Shown here in pieces: positions 26,503 to 35,451 of a stretch of 39,803 bases of DNA. Origin of the DNA: a gamma proteobacterium HTCC5015. Its GTDB lineage: Bacteria > Pseudomonadota > Gammaproteobacteria > HTCC5015. The stretch's first letter is position 1; each line of letters begins with the position of its first letter. The notes under the pieces were generated by a model that worked only from the letters and a program-made list of their open reading frames with translations, was not told the origin of the DNA and made no database searches. Where the stretch lies: positions 1 to 39,803 of the forward strand of contig DS990604.1 in NCBI GenBank assembly GCA_000155715.1, written 5' to 3'. A program made the position numbers and the translations under genes.

Positions 26503-27276
26503 ATGGCCGTAATCAAAGAGCAAACGCTTCGCGTGGGGCGACAAGTCATTTTGTACGATGCTGAAGCCCTTTCGGCGGTGCCACAGACGGCGCTACCCTA
26601 TTTGTTCGAGCCCGCTCATATCCAGCAAAAAGGCTGGCTACAGCGTATCGCCCACGGCCGTGGCGAGACATGGTTTTATCGCTGGCAGGAGAGCGACTTA
26701 GAGTTGGTGTTGCGTCACTATCGCCGAGGTGGCTTGGTGGGCAAGTTTAATCCCGATCTCTACTGGGGCTTGCGCGTGGAAAATAGCCGCCCCTGGAGAG
26801 AGTGGCGACTGCTGTGTCAATTGGCCGAGTGGGGTCTGCCCGCACCGGTGCCCGCCGCGGTACGCTTTTTGAATAGTCCGCTGTTTTATCGCGCGGATTT
26901 GTTGACGCATCAGATTCACGGTGTCGAACCCTTAGGCGATGTTTTACAGCAGCGCGAGCTGGCCAGCGAGCGCTGGGCGCAGCTGGGCGCTTTAATTGCG
27001 CAGTTTCATCAGCGCGGCGTCTATCACGACGATCTCAACGCGCAGAATATTCTGCTGGGCCAAGATCAAGACTATTTAATTGATTTTGACAAAGGCGAGT
27101 TGCGCTCCCCCTGTCGAGTAGAGTACAGCGTTCGCGGCAAGGGCTGGGCGGGTGCAAATTTACAGCGCCTAAAACGCTCTTTGCACAAAATAGAAAGCCG
27201 CTCTGAAACTTTTTATTTTAGTGCGTCAAACTGGCTCAGCTTACTGGATGGCTACAGGGGGGCTGAGCCGAGTTAG
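26503..27276 (+). CDS. kdkA: 3-deoxy-D-manno-octulosonic acid (Kdo) kinase
   Basis: KdkA phosphorylates the 4-OH of the first Kdo residue on lipid A, as in species with a single phosphorylated Kdo (Haemophilus, Vibrio, Shewanella). The 257-residue product is family length. It is a eukaryotic-like kinase fold with GLVGKFNPDLYWG, SRPWREWRLLCQLAEWGLP, the catalytic loop YHDDLNAQNILL (Asp176/177, Asn179), and the metal-binding DFDKGELR (Asp194, Asp196). The ATG at 26503 is preferred over an upstream GTG at 26491 because the GAGG site overlaps that GTG. It is divergent from the GT9 gene and its stop overlaps the stop of sixA by four bases. Confidence 0.94.
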   Translation: MAVIKEQTLRVGRQVILYDAEALSAVPQTALPYLFEPAHIQQKGWLQRIAHGRGETWFYRWQESDLELVLRHYRRGGLVGKFNPDLYWGLRVENSRPWREWRLLCQLAEWGLPAPVPAAVRFLNSPLFYRADLLTHQIHGVEPLGDVLQQRELASERWAQLGALIAQFHQRGVYHDDLNAQNILLGQDQDYLIDFDKGELRSPCRVEYSVRGKGWAGANLQRLKRSLHKIESRSETFYFSASNWLSLLDGYRGAEPS

Positions 27277-27764
27277 GGGCTGTCGCGACAGACAAAGCGC
27301 TGCTGTTGCTGTGGTCGAGCGTGCTGCACATCGTCCCAGCGGTCGGTGTCCCAGAAGAGAGCTACGCCATCTGCGGGAGAGAAGCCGAGGTGCTGGCCTG
27401 ATAAGTGCTGGGCGAGAGCGGAAATTTCCGGGTTGTGCCCTACCAAAACAAGCGATGACAGCTCGTGACCAAGCCCCGCTATTTCCAACAGCCAGCGATT
27501 GACAGAGCTGGCGTAGAGCGAATGGTGTAACTCGAGCTGGCCGCCTAAAGCCGTGCGAAAGCATTCGGCGGTTTGCTGCGTTCGCAGCGCTTGGCTGGCG
27601 ATGATCAATTGATGATTCGCGCCATGTTGACGGGCGTGTTGGGCGAGCGCTTTTGCCTGCTGTTGAGCTTGGCGTAGGCCCTTGGGCGTCAGGGCTCGGC
27701 CAAAGTCGTCGCCTGATGTTCCCGCCTCGGCTTGAGCGTGTCTAAAAATGTAGATTTGTTTCAT
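27273..27764 (-). CDS. sixA: Phosphohistidine phosphatase SixA
   Basis: SixA is a histidine-phosphatase-superfamily enzyme that removes phosphate from histidine in phosphorelay or PTS proteins. The 163-residue product matches the usual size. The RHAQAE motif at residues 8-13 gives catalytic His9; DFGRALTPKGLRQA and LVLVGHNPEISALAQ (second histidine) follow. It runs convergently with kdkA, with a four-base overlap of the coding ends, and divergently from the PQQ-propeller lipoprotein gene. Confidence 0.93.
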   Translation of the reverse strand: MKQIYIFRHAQAEAGTSGDDFGRALTPKGLRQAQQQAKALAQHARQHGANHQLIIASQALRTQQTAECFRTALGGQLELHHSLYASSVNRWLLEIAGLGHELSSLVLVGHNPEISALAQHLSGQHLGFSPADGVALFWDTDRWDDVQHARPQQQQRFVCRDSP

Positions 27765-27874
27765 TCTTGTTAACTTAAGTATCTGATTTAATTGAGTTTT
27801 AAATCATTTGCTTGGTGGGTTTGTTCTAAAAATAACGCGTACATTGAAGCTCTTGTTTCACACAGGAGTTTGCC

Positions 27875-29002
27875 GTGAAATTCTCTAACTCTCTATTCGC
27901 TTCCATTTTAATGGTACTGCTTTTAAGCGCCTGCCGCATTGACCCCGACTGGTCGGTAAGCGTGAGTGGGGTCGATTCTCAGAGCGCGGTACAGGCGATA
28001 CTGCCCGCGATGGATCAATCGGCTGTGTTGGTGACAGCGAGCTCCCAGCGCAATTGGATGTTAAAGCGCTATAGCCAGCAGGGGCTCATGCTCAATGAAC
28101 AGTCTCTTCAGGGGACGGCAAGGGCGACATTGGTCGATAGCCAGTACTACGATGGACGATACTACTTATTGATGGACAACGCTCAGGGCAGCGAACTGCG
28201 TGTTTATACTGAGCAGTTTTCCCTCGCTTGGCGCCAATCGTTTGCCACCGCCGATCTGCGCCAGTTGGTGGTGCAGGGAACTCGCGTTTATCTCAGTGGC
28301 GATCGCAGCTTAGTGCTCAGTCAGCAAGGGCGTTTGCTGACGCAAGTGGATCACGCCGGCAGCGTTTACACCGAACTGCAAGTGGGCTTGTTTGGCGATA
28401 TCTATGTGGCGAATAAGTCTAGCGTTGCCGCCTACACCCAAGAGGGTGGCCAGCTGTGGCAGCGCGTTACAACGGCGAGGAAAGTCGTCAATAGCGTGAG
28501 CTTGCAGTGGGCGTCGGGCGAATTGTTTTACGCTCAAGCCAGCGATGACGGTTCGGGCGTAACGGCGACGATGCTCTCGGCGCGAACGGGGGATGTTAAA
28601 TGGCAGCGCGAGCTGGCGGCACTCGATGCCAATCCCCATGTACGACACTTCCCCTCACAGTTTTTGGTGCGCGGCGATGGCGTGGTTGTGGTGCTTCAAT
28701 CCACCGCGACACTGCGACAATTTACGGCGCTGGGAAGCAACCATGGCAAGCCCCAGTGGCAGGTCGATTACAGCTCGCGCGGCGCCGAGGTGGCCAAACT
28801 GGCGGTGGGGCTGGATGAAGAGTCTCTCGTGGTCATCGGTCAGGGTCGCACGGAGCAGTTTTCCAGTGAGGGAAAACGTGTGGCTTGGCACACAGCGGTG
28901 GCACCAGTGGCTGAGGGCGGACAGTTATTGGTCGTCGACACTGGGATTTATGTGGCGCAAGAGCACGATGGCGAGTGGCGCCTGAGTTACTTTGCTCGCT
29001 AA
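27875..29002 (+). CDS. Lipoprotein with PQQ-type beta-propeller (function unknown)
   Basis: A 375-residue predicted lipoprotein. The signal peptide ends with the lipobox LLLSAC (cysteine about residue 20). The rest forms repeated four-strand blades with WxR and GxxxW patterns (VLVTASSQRNWMLKRYSQQG, LAWRQSFATADLRQL, GQLWQRVTTARKVVN, GDVKWQRELAALD, GKPQWQVDYSSRG), consistent with a PQQ-like propeller as in BamB, but the overall sequence is not BamB-like enough to name. The start is a GTG with CAGGAG six to seven bases upstream. It stands alone between sixA and trmA, which read away from and toward it. The role is unknown; envelope protein interaction is plausible. Confidence 0.8.
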   Translation: MKFSNSLFASILMVLLLSACRIDPDWSVSVSGVDSQSAVQAILPAMDQSAVLVTASSQRNWMLKRYSQQGLMLNEQSLQGTARATLVDSQYYDGRYYLLMDNAQGSELRVYTEQFSLAWRQSFATADLRQLVVQGTRVYLSGDRSLVLSQQGRLLTQVDHAGSVYTELQVGLFGDIYVANKSSVAAYTQEGGQLWQRVTTARKVVNSVSLQWASGELFYAQASDDGSGVTATMLSARTGDVKWQRELAALDANPHVRHFPSQFLVRGDGVVVVLQSTATLRQFTALGSNHGKPQWQVDYSSRGAEVAKLAVGLDEESLVVIGQGRTEQFSSEGKRVAWHTAVAPVAEGGQLLVVDTGIYVAQEHDGEWRLSYFAR

Positions 29003-29021
29003 CGACGTCGAGCGTTCTGGC

Positions 29022-30116
29022 TTAAGCGCCTTGGCGCTTGAGCCAGACCCCGGCCTCGATATGATCGGTTTGCGGGAACTGATCAAACAATGCCGCTCTC
29101 TCGATGCGGTGAGTCTCACACAGCAGTGCCAAGTCTCTCGCCAGAGTCTCGGGATTGCATGAAATGTACAGAATGTGTTCGAAGCGGGCCGTCAGTTGGC
29201 AGGTGTTTACATCCATGCCGCTGCGCGGCGGATCTACGAAGACAGCGTCGAAATCGTATTGATCGAGTTCGATGGCTTTTTGCTGCAGGCGGCGAAATTC
29301 GCGTTCGCCGTTTAAGGCTTGGGTCAGTTCTTCGCTAGACAGGCGAATCACCGTAATATTGTCGCAGGCGTTGCGTTGGATATTCCACTCGGCGGCGTAG
29401 ACGGACGTTTTGGCCACTTCGGTGGCCAGCACGCGTCGAAAGTGGCGCGACAGGGGCAGGGTGAAGTTGCCGTTGCCGCAGTAAAGTTCGAGTAAATCGC
29501 CGCGGGCCTGCATCGTCTTTGCACAGTCGCTGGCCCAGTTCAGCATAATCTCGCACATAGCGCCGTTAGGCTGGGTAAAGCCGCCCTCCAATTGTTGGTA
29601 CTCGTAGTGTCGCTGGGCCACTGTAAATTGCTCCAGCACATAGTCTCGCGAGAGTACGCACTTTTGCTTGCGCGAGCGGCCAATAATTGCGATGCCCAAT
29701 TGTTCCTGCAGTTGAGCAGCGGCAGTCCGCCAATCGTCATCAAGTTTTTTGTGGTAGATCAGTGTGACCAACATATCGCCACTGAGCGTCGATAGGAATT
29801 CGATCTGATACAAGCGCTTTCGCGTGAGTTCCTTGGACTTCAAAGCGTCAAGTAGAGGTGGCATCAACTCGTTAATGGCTCGGCTAGCGATAGGGAGCTG
29901 TTCTATTCGAATTAAACTTTTTGAACTGGCTTTCTGGCCGGGTTCAAACATGGCGTAGCAGCAGTCCTCACCCTCGTGCCAGATGCGAAACTCCGCGCGC
30001 AGACGGCAGTTCAGCGGCGCCGATTCGTACACTTCTAAGGCGGGAGCTTGGAAGGGGGCGAGCAACTGAGAGAGCCGTTGTCGCTTGCGTTCGAGTTGCT
30101 GGGCGTAATCGTTCAT
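29022..30116 (-). CDS. trmA: tRNA (uracil-54-C5) methyltransferase
   Basis: TrmA makes the universal T54 of tRNA from SAM. At 364 residues it equals the E. coli size (366). Motifs: FTQPNGAMCEIMLNW, the SAM-binding LELYCGNGNFTLPLS, VFVDPPRSGMD, and the catalytic cysteine Cys320 in ILYISCNPETLARDL, with the base glutamate in DHIEAGVWL near the C-terminus. There is no N-terminal TRAM domain or Fe-S cysteine cluster, which separates it from RlmC and RlmD. It is convergent with the propeller lipoprotein gene and divergent from the choice-of-anchor lipoprotein gene. Confidence 0.96.
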   Translation of the reverse strand: MNDYAQQLERKRQRLSQLLAPFQAPALEVYESAPLNCRLRAEFRIWHEGEDCCYAMFEPGQKASSKSLIRIEQLPIASRAINELMPPLLDALKSKELTRKRLYQIEFLSTLSGDMLVTLIYHKKLDDDWRTAAAQLQEQLGIAIIGRSRKQKCVLSRDYVLEQFTVAQRHYEYQQLEGGFTQPNGAMCEIMLNWASDCAKTMQARGDLLELYCGNGNFTLPLSRHFRRVLATEVAKTSVYAAEWNIQRNACDNITVIRLSSEELTQALNGEREFRRLQQKAIELDQYDFDAVFVDPPRSGMDVNTCQLTARFEHILYISCNPETLARDLALLCETHRIERAALFDQFPQTDHIEAGVWLKRQGA

Positions 30117-30294
30117 TGAACCCTGATGTCTGGGAAAGCCGTCATTGGAACATATTATATATCAGGATGAATGTGACGATTCGGTTGAATGGCGGACCGT
30201 ATTGCGCCTGCCCGATAAAAAACGGACACCTCAATGTGACATAGGAGACACACGCGCAGAGTACGGTGTGCTCCTCAGCATTGGGAGTGTAATT

Positions 30295-32244
30295 ATGAAT
30301 ATGAAAAAATTATTAGCGTTATCGCTTGTTTCGAGCGCTTTTCTGGCTGCGTGTGCCGATAGCGATCAAGACATTCCAGGAATGTCTGGTGTTCAGCCCG
30401 AACCTCAACCCGACACCGAAGACAAAAAGTCGGTAACGATAAGTCTCGAGCAGATCGGTCGCTACGAATCCGATATCTTCGACGATGGCGGCGCTGAAAT
30501 TGTGTCGTACGATAAAACCAGTCAGCGCGCTTTTGTGATCAATGCAGAGGACGCCACTGTCGATGTACTCAACTTGAGTGACCCTAGCAAACCGGCCAAG
30601 CTAGGCACGATTGACGACACAGACATCACCGCGATCTCAGTGGGCGGCTTTAACAGTGTGTCGGTACACAGTGGCCTCGTGGCCGTTGCCGTGGAAAACG
30701 ACGACAAGCAAGCCAAGGGGCACGTCGCTTTCTACAACGCCAGCGACCTCGGCTTTATCACCAGTTTTGAAGTGGGGGCACTACCCGATTTGGTCACCTT
30801 CAATCGCTCGGGAGATACCGTATTGGTCGCCAATGAAGGCGAGCCCAACGACGCCTATGACGATGACCCCGAGGGGTCTGTGAGCATTATCGACTTGAGT
30901 GTCGGAGCGGTGAATGTGGGCGCGGCTCAAGTGACGACGGTCGGCTTCAGTGACTTTAATGTCGGTGGTTCGCGCGCGGCTGAGCTACCTAGCGATGTTC
31001 GTATATTTGGCAACTTCGGCCACACAGAGTTGTCACTGACGACAGCGCCCGATCCCGATGCAGATCCCGCCGTGTTAGCGGTGAATGACGCGAGCGGCGT
31101 TTCTGCCGGCGACTGGTTAACACTGGAGGCCAGTGAAGGCGATCCCATCAATTATCAAGTGGCCAGTGTAGCGGGCAACACGATCACGCTAAGCGACGAT
31201 TTTGATGGCGATACAGAGGTTCAGGATACGTTGGACGAAGATGGCATGGGTGGTTTTGTTGTGCATCTACACGATGGCCAGTCGAGCGTCGCTCAAGATC
31301 TGGAGCCCGAGTACATCGCGGTGTCGGAAGACGACACGAAAGCATTTGTCTCGCTGCAGGAAAACAATGCCATCGCCGTGATTGACTTGGCCACGAAAAC
31401 CGTCGACCGCATTGCCGCGCTGGGCACGAAAGACCACAGCCAAGCGGGCAACGAGTTGGATGCCTCCGACAAAGACGACGGCGTTAATATTCAGGCTTGG
31501 CCGATCAAGGGGATGTATATGCCTGATACGGTCGCCAGTGTCACTATTAATGGCCAAAACTACGTGTTGACAGCCAACGAGGGCGACGCCCGCGAATACG
31601 ACGGTTTTGTTGAGGAAATACGCTTTGAAGACGCGCCGAGAGCGGCCTCTTTTGATAGCGCCGACTTCGACGACGAGGAAAAACTTGGGCGCATTGCCAC
31701 CACCATAGGAGGCAACGTAGATGCCAGTGGCAACGTCAAAGAGCCTTTCGTGTTTGGCGCTCGATCGTTCTCTATTTGGAGCGAGGAGGGTGCGCTGGTT
31801 TACGACAGTGGCAGCGATTTTGAAACCATTACGGCCAATGTTCTGGGCGATGATTTTAATAATGATAATGGTGAAAACGACGGCGATAGCCGCAGCGATG
31901 CCAAAGGGCCCGAGCCCGAAACCGTCGAGGTGGCGACGCTCGGAGAGCAACACTTTGCCTTTGTCGGTCTTGAGCGAGTGGGCGGTATTATGGTCTACGA
32001 AATTACCGACCCAACGGCACCTAAGCATCTGCAATACATCAATAATCGAGACATGGATTACAACATTGCAGATGATATTGATGATGGTGCCGACCCCGCT
32101 GGCGCCGCGGGCGATCTCGGACCAGAGGGGTTTGAATTTATCCCCGAAGCAGACAGTCCAATCGATGCGCCATTGCTTTTGGTGGGCAACGAAGTGAGTG
32201 GCACAACGACAATTTATAAAGTCAATGTGACTGAGGTCGAATAG
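30295..32244 (+). CDS. Choice-of-anchor I family lipoprotein (beta-propeller/phosphatase-like)
   Basis: A 649-residue secreted protein. The start MNMKKLLALS is chosen by a GGGAG site and the following signal peptide; LAAC is a lipobox, so it is probably lipid-anchored. The body matches the choice-of-anchor I type: ERAFVINAEDA-like strands, VANEGEPNDAYDDDPEGSVSI, QDLEPEYIAVSEDDTKAFVS, QENNAIAVIDL, TANEGDAREYDGFVEE, FGARSFSIW, the Asp-rich DNGENDGDSRSDAKGPEPE and FVGLERVGGIMVYEI. A segment of roughly 90 residues around 240-330 looks inserted. Members are extracellular and of unclear activity, sometimes linked with phosphatases. It ends in a strong terminator. Alone in its transcription unit. 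Confidence 0.85.
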   Translation: MNMKKLLALSLVSSAFLAACADSDQDIPGMSGVQPEPQPDTEDKKSVTISLEQIGRYESDIFDDGGAEIVSYDKTSQRAFVINAEDATVDVLNLSDPSKPAKLGTIDDTDITAISVGGFNSVSVHSGLVAVAVENDDKQAKGHVAFYNASDLGFITSFEVGALPDLVTFNRSGDTVLVANEGEPNDAYDDDPEGSVSIIDLSVGAVNVGAAQVTTVGFSDFNVGGSRAAELPSDVRIFGNFGHTELSLTTAPDPDADPAVLAVNDASGVSAGDWLTLEASEGDPINYQVASVAGNTITLSDDFDGDTEVQDTLDEDGMGGFVVHLHDGQSSVAQDLEPEYIAVSEDDTKAFVSLQENNAIAVIDLATKTVDRIAALGTKDHSQAGNELDASDKDDGVNIQAWPIKGMYMPDTVASVTINGQNYVLTANEGDAREYDGFVEEIRFEDAPRAASFDSADFDDEEKLGRIATTIGGNVDASGNVKEPFVFGARSFSIWSEEGALVYDSGSDFETITANVLGDDFNNDNGENDGDSRSDAKGPEPETVEVATLGEQHFAFVGLERVGGIMVYEITDPTAPKHLQYINNRDMDYNIADDIDDGADPAGAAGDLGPEGFEFIPEADSPIDAPLLLVGNEVSGTTTIYKVNVTEVE

Positions 32245-32271
32245 CGACTGAGAGAAAAGCGCAAGCTACTG

Positions 32272-32297
32272 AGCCCCGCCTAGTGCGGGGCTTTTTT
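32272..32297 (+). terminator. Intrinsic terminator after the choice-of-anchor lipoprotein gene
   Basis: An eight-base stem (AGCCCCGC / GCGGGGCT, five-base loop) followed by a run of six T. The stem is nearly the same as that after groEL. It sits between two convergent genes. Confidence 0.88.
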
Positions 32298-32314
32298 ATG
32301 TTGGGCCTAACGAA

Positions 32315-33091
32315 TCAATCAAACAGTTGTTTGCCGCTAAAGCGCATCGCTAAGCGCGACACCGAAGTCGGTAGCAGGCGACCTGCACGCAGGACTAATC
32401 GGTGATGTAGGGCGGGGATGCTGACTTCTTTGCGCTTGCTTAAATCGCTCAGCGATTGCTTAACGACGGTTTCTGGTTTGATGAAAAGCGCCCGCGGTGC
32501 CGACAGTTGGCCGTCGGCGGCGTAGTCTTCAAACCCCGTTTCCACTGGGCCGGGGCAGACGGCTTGTAGAAAAACGCCGCTATCGCCGACTTCATCATTC
32601 AAGGCGAGCGTTAAGCTCAGAATGTGGGCTTTGCTGGCCGCGTAGTTGCTAAAGTAGGCGGTGGGCTGGAACGCGGCGCTGGAGGCAATGTTGATGACTT
32701 GCCCCTCATTGCGCAAAACCATGCCAGGTAGAGCTGCGCGTGTGAGCTGCACCACGGCGTTGATGTTGAGCAGTATTTCCTCTTCAAGCCGCGCGGGTTT
32801 GCGTTCGCAAAATGCGCCGATGGTGGCGACCCCTGCATTGTTGATTAGCAGACTAATGGGTTTATCTTTTAAATAGCGCAACAGGGTGTTGAGGCTTTTT
32901 TTCTTGGTCAGGTCGGCGGCGTGTACCGTGACATTGACGCCCGATTCGGCGTGAATGCCCTCGGCCAACTCGCCCAGCTTGGCTTCTGAACGCGCCACCA
33001 GTATGAGATCGTAGCCGCGGGTGGCGAGCTCAATGGCAAAGGCCCGACCAATACCGGAAGAGGCTCCTGTAACAACGGCGAGCGGATTCAT
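32315..33091 (-). CDS. Short-chain dehydrogenase/reductase family oxidoreductase
   Basis: A 258-residue classical SDR with NAD(P)-binding VVTGASSGIGRAFA at the N-terminus, the LLINNAGVATIGAF structural motif, and the active-site YFSNYAASKAHILSL (YxxxK). The start at 33091 is chosen by an AGGAG site seven bases before the ATG, and it begins one base after the stop of the permease gene upstream, so it is co-transcribed and probably coupled. The C-terminal part contains RALFIKPETVVKQSL, like DltE/YqjQ-type reductases; substrate unknown. Confidence 0.9.
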   Translation of the reverse strand: MNPLAVVTGASSGIGRAFAIELATRGYDLILVARSEAKLGELAEGIHAESGVNVTVHAADLTKKKSLNTLLRYLKDKPISLLINNAGVATIGAFCERKPARLEEEILLNINAVVQLTRAALPGMVLRNEGQVINIASSAAFQPTAYFSNYAASKAHILSLTLALNDEVGDSGVFLQAVCPGPVETGFEDYAADGQLSAPRALFIKPETVVKQSLSDLSKRKEVSIPALHHRLVLRAGRLLPTSVSRLAMRFSGKQLFD

Positions 33092-33092
33092 A

Positions 33093-34175
33093 TCAAGTCT
33101 CCTCTTGAGTCTCGTCTGGGGCGGGGGCGTTGCTGCTGTGCGCACCTTCGCTGTCCATCAAGACGGCGAGCCAGCGGGTGTTGTCACTGCTGCTCAAGGC
33201 GATTTTTACAAACATCGTTAATGGCACGGACAGCAGCATGCCAACGGGGCCAAACACCCAACCCCAAAATACCAAGGATAAAAAGACAACCAAGGTGGAT
33301 AGCCCTAGGCCTTTTCCCATATAGCGGGGCTCGATCATATTGCCCATGACGACATTGATCACGACATAGCCAATGGCGGTACCGAGCGCGGGAAGGCCTC
33401 CCAATTGCACAAAGGCTAGCAGCACAGCGGGTACGGCGGCGATGATAGAGCCGATATTGGGAATGTAGTTAAACAGAAAGGCCAACAAGCCCCAGAGTAG
33501 GGGATAGTCGATGCCGATAGCCCAAGTCAGTATCGTGGCGCAGAGTCCTGTCAACAAACTGATACTGGTCTTGATGACCATATACTTTTGCAGGGTGTGG
33601 CTAAACAGCTGAAATTGTACGAGGTGGTGGTCGGCGTCGGTAAAGGCCGATTTTAATTTATTGGGAAACGAGTGAGTTTCCGCGAGAATAAAAATCACCG
33701 TCAATACGATTAAAAAGGCATTGGTCAGCACATTGCCTAAGCCATTAAATACCTTGCCGACCATTTCCATGGCAGCGCCAGGATTCACGTGCTCTCTCAG
33801 CAGGGCAGTCGGTGTTTCGATGCCGTAGCTGTTAAGCAGTGCGAACGCACTTTGCATCTCTCCACCGAGTCGCGCCTTGTACTGGGGTAGCGAGCGCGTG
33901 AAGTCGGTGATGGAGCTACCCACCAGTGCGCCGACCAAGGTGAAACTGCCCACCATGGCGACTACGACGAGTAGCATGGCCAGCCACATGGGCAGTCCGC
34001 GGCGCTGAAGCCAGCGCAACACGGGTGTGGTGATGACGGCGATAAAAGTGGCCAGTAAAAAGGGTACGAGTAGATCTGCCGCCGCGCGCAGGCTAGCGAT
34101 GATCACCATGAGAGCCGCTGCCGTTAGGAATAAACGGTAGCTGGTGTTGCGGGCTTCCGTGCTAGGCGAGGTCAT
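33093..34175 (-). CDS. AI-2E family transporter (PerM-like permease)
   Basis: A 360-residue polytopic inner-membrane protein of the AI-2E exporter/PerM family. About seven to eight hydrophobic helices are visible: LFLTAAALMVIIASLRA, LLVPFLLATFIAVITTP, MWLAMLLVVVAMVGSF, TNAFLIVLTVIFILAE, and a C-terminal block YPLLWGLLAFLFNYIPNIGS with GNMIEPRYMGKGLGLSTL, the most conserved family stretch. Members export varied small molecules or ions; the AI-2 role is established only for some. Its ATG overlaps the stop of the preceding small gene by one base (TAATG). It sits in a three-gene operon with that small protein and the SDR. Confidence 0.92.
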   Translation of the reverse strand: MTSPSTEARNTSYRLFLTAAALMVIIASLRAAADLLVPFLLATFIAVITTPVLRWLQRRGLPMWLAMLLVVVAMVGSFTLVGALVGSSITDFTRSLPQYKARLGGEMQSAFALLNSYGIETPTALLREHVNPGAAMEMVGKVFNGLGNVLTNAFLIVLTVIFILAETHSFPNKLKSAFTDADHHLVQFQLFSHTLQKYMVIKTSISLLTGLCATILTWAIGIDYPLLWGLLAFLFNYIPNIGSIIAAVPAVLLAFVQLGGLPALGTAIGYVVINVVMGNMIEPRYMGKGLGLSTLVVFLSLVFWGWVFGPVGMLLSVPLTMFVKIALSSSDNTRWLAVLMDSEGAHSSNAPAPDETQEET

Positions 34176-34522
34176 TACTCGCTCCGCTCGTGAATGAGGT
34201 CTTCAATAAAATCACACAGTTCAATGATCTGTTCTTCCGACAGTGAGCTGATGGCTTTTTTGCCCATGCTATTGACCATCTTGAGGCTACCTGAAACGCC
34301 CATGCCGACAAATTTTCGAGTCATAGTACCCGCTTTGATGATATCCATGGGCGTGTAGAAATAGTAGTTCATGGCCTCTTCGGTGAGGCAGTTGATCGTG
34401 TCGAGCAAGTGTTGCTTGGCATCTTTGCTAGCGGGAGATTTTCGCGCATGGGCAATACCATCTCGTGCGCGATTGAGTGCGGCCTCTGAGAGCGGCGAAG
34501 AAACATAGGCTGGGTGACTCAT
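34175..34522 (-). CDS. Conserved-looking small protein of unknown function
   Basis: I do not recognise this 115-residue protein. It looks soluble and largely helical, with SEAALNRARDGIAHARKS near the N-terminus, a central EAMNYYFYTPMDIIKAG and GMGVSGSLKMVNSMGKK, and a charged tail LSEEQIIELCDFIEDLI. No signal peptide is visible. It is first in the leftward operon and its stop overlaps the start of the AI-2E-type permease gene by one base, implying coupled expression. A supporting or regulatory role for the permease is possible but unproven. The coding frame is long, well-matched to neighbours and therefore real. Confidence 0.75.
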   Translation of the reverse strand: MSHPAYVSSPLSEAALNRARDGIAHARKSPASKDAKQHLLDTINCLTEEAMNYYFYTPMDIIKAGTMTRKFVGMGVSGSLKMVNSMGKKAISSLSEEQIIELCDFIEDLIHERSE

Positions 34523-34579
34523 TACAACTCCAAATATTGAAAACGGGCATTATGCGAATAGCGTCATGCGGCGACAAGT

Positions 34580-35398
34580 CTAGTGTGGAGAGTTTGTCAG
34601 GCTGTCGTCGGACTTGGCGGGTATCCCATATTCCTTGAGCAGTTTATCGAGCCGTCCGCTGTGGCGCAGTTCTTGTAGCCCGCGGTTAAAGGCATCGGCG
34701 GCTTTCTGGTGTTGAGGGTGGGCTTTGGAAAACACCACATAAAGCGGCTTGTAGGTCAGGGGTGGCTGCATCATCTCGAGTGCATCGCGAGACGCCGCAG
34801 GCATGGATGTTTTAACAAGGTGCTCGGCGACGAGCTGATCGATAAAAATTAAGTCGACGCGCTGGTGAAATAGCAGGCGCAAGTTGGCTAAATCGGAAGG
34901 CGACTCCTGTTTTGTGAGCTGCTCTGATCGATCGAAGTAGGGGTCGTTTAAGTAGCCGCGGACTACGCCAAATTTGTAGGCGGCGAGAGAGTCAATCGCG
35001 GCGGCTTTGTCGAGGCGCGGGTCGTGGCGATATTGGATGTCTCTGTCGACGCGCTTGTAAAAACCGACGGGACCACCGGGAAAGGGGTCGGAAAAGACGA
35101 AATCACCGAGGCGCTCGGGGTCGTAGTACTCGGGATAGAGTCCCACATACTTGCCTTCGCGGGCTTCGAGCAAGGCGCGGGCCCAAGGCAAAAATTGATG
35201 CTCAGCGCGGTGTCCGCTGGCGGCGAAGGCCTCGCGGATGATGGCGGCCACATAGCCGTTGGAGTCGCTGTGTTGAGTGATGTAAGGCGGCCACTCCAAG
35301 GTGGAAAAGCGGAATGTATCGGCGCGAACCGAGGTGCTGAGCAAACTGCTGAACAGCAGTGTGAGCACCACGAGTGAAGAGGCCGCGAAATGGCGCAT
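34580..35398 (-). CDS. Periplasmic solute-binding protein family 3 (orphan)
   Basis: A 272-residue secreted protein with a clear signal peptide (about residues 1-26, MRHFAASSLVVLTLLFSSLL, then SVRA cleavage). The mature part follows the SBP family-3 layout: TLEWPPYITQHSDSNGYVAAII, LLEAREGKYVGLYPEYYD, FSDPFPGGPVGFY, LAAYKFGVVRGYLNDPYFD, and a long lobe with RGLQELRHSGRLDKLLKEYG. Such proteins bind polar amino acids or feed histidine kinases. No ABC permease or ATPase gene is adjacent, so it is either orphan or works with distant partners. It lies 53 bases after mutM in the same direction. Confidence 0.88.
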   Translation of the reverse strand: MRHFAASSLVVLTLLFSSLLSTSVRADTFRFSTLEWPPYITQHSDSNGYVAAIIREAFAASGHRAEHQFLPWARALLEAREGKYVGLYPEYYDPERLGDFVFSDPFPGGPVGFYKRVDRDIQYRHDPRLDKAAAIDSLAAYKFGVVRGYLNDPYFDRSEQLTKQESPSDLANLRLLFHQRVDLIFIDQLVAEHLVKTSMPAASRDALEMMQPPLTYKPLYVVFSKAHPQHQKAADAFNRGLQELRHSGRLDKLLKEYGIPAKSDDSLTNSPH

Positions 35399-35451
35399 AG
35401 GAGCAAAGCTACCTTTTTGTAAGTACTTGCTACTCAGCTTAGCCTAAAAAT

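Noticed and set aside
31267-32034. 255-residue leftward frame
   Set aside because: Antisense to the choice-of-anchor lipoprotein; a shadow of its Asp/Gly-rich codons.
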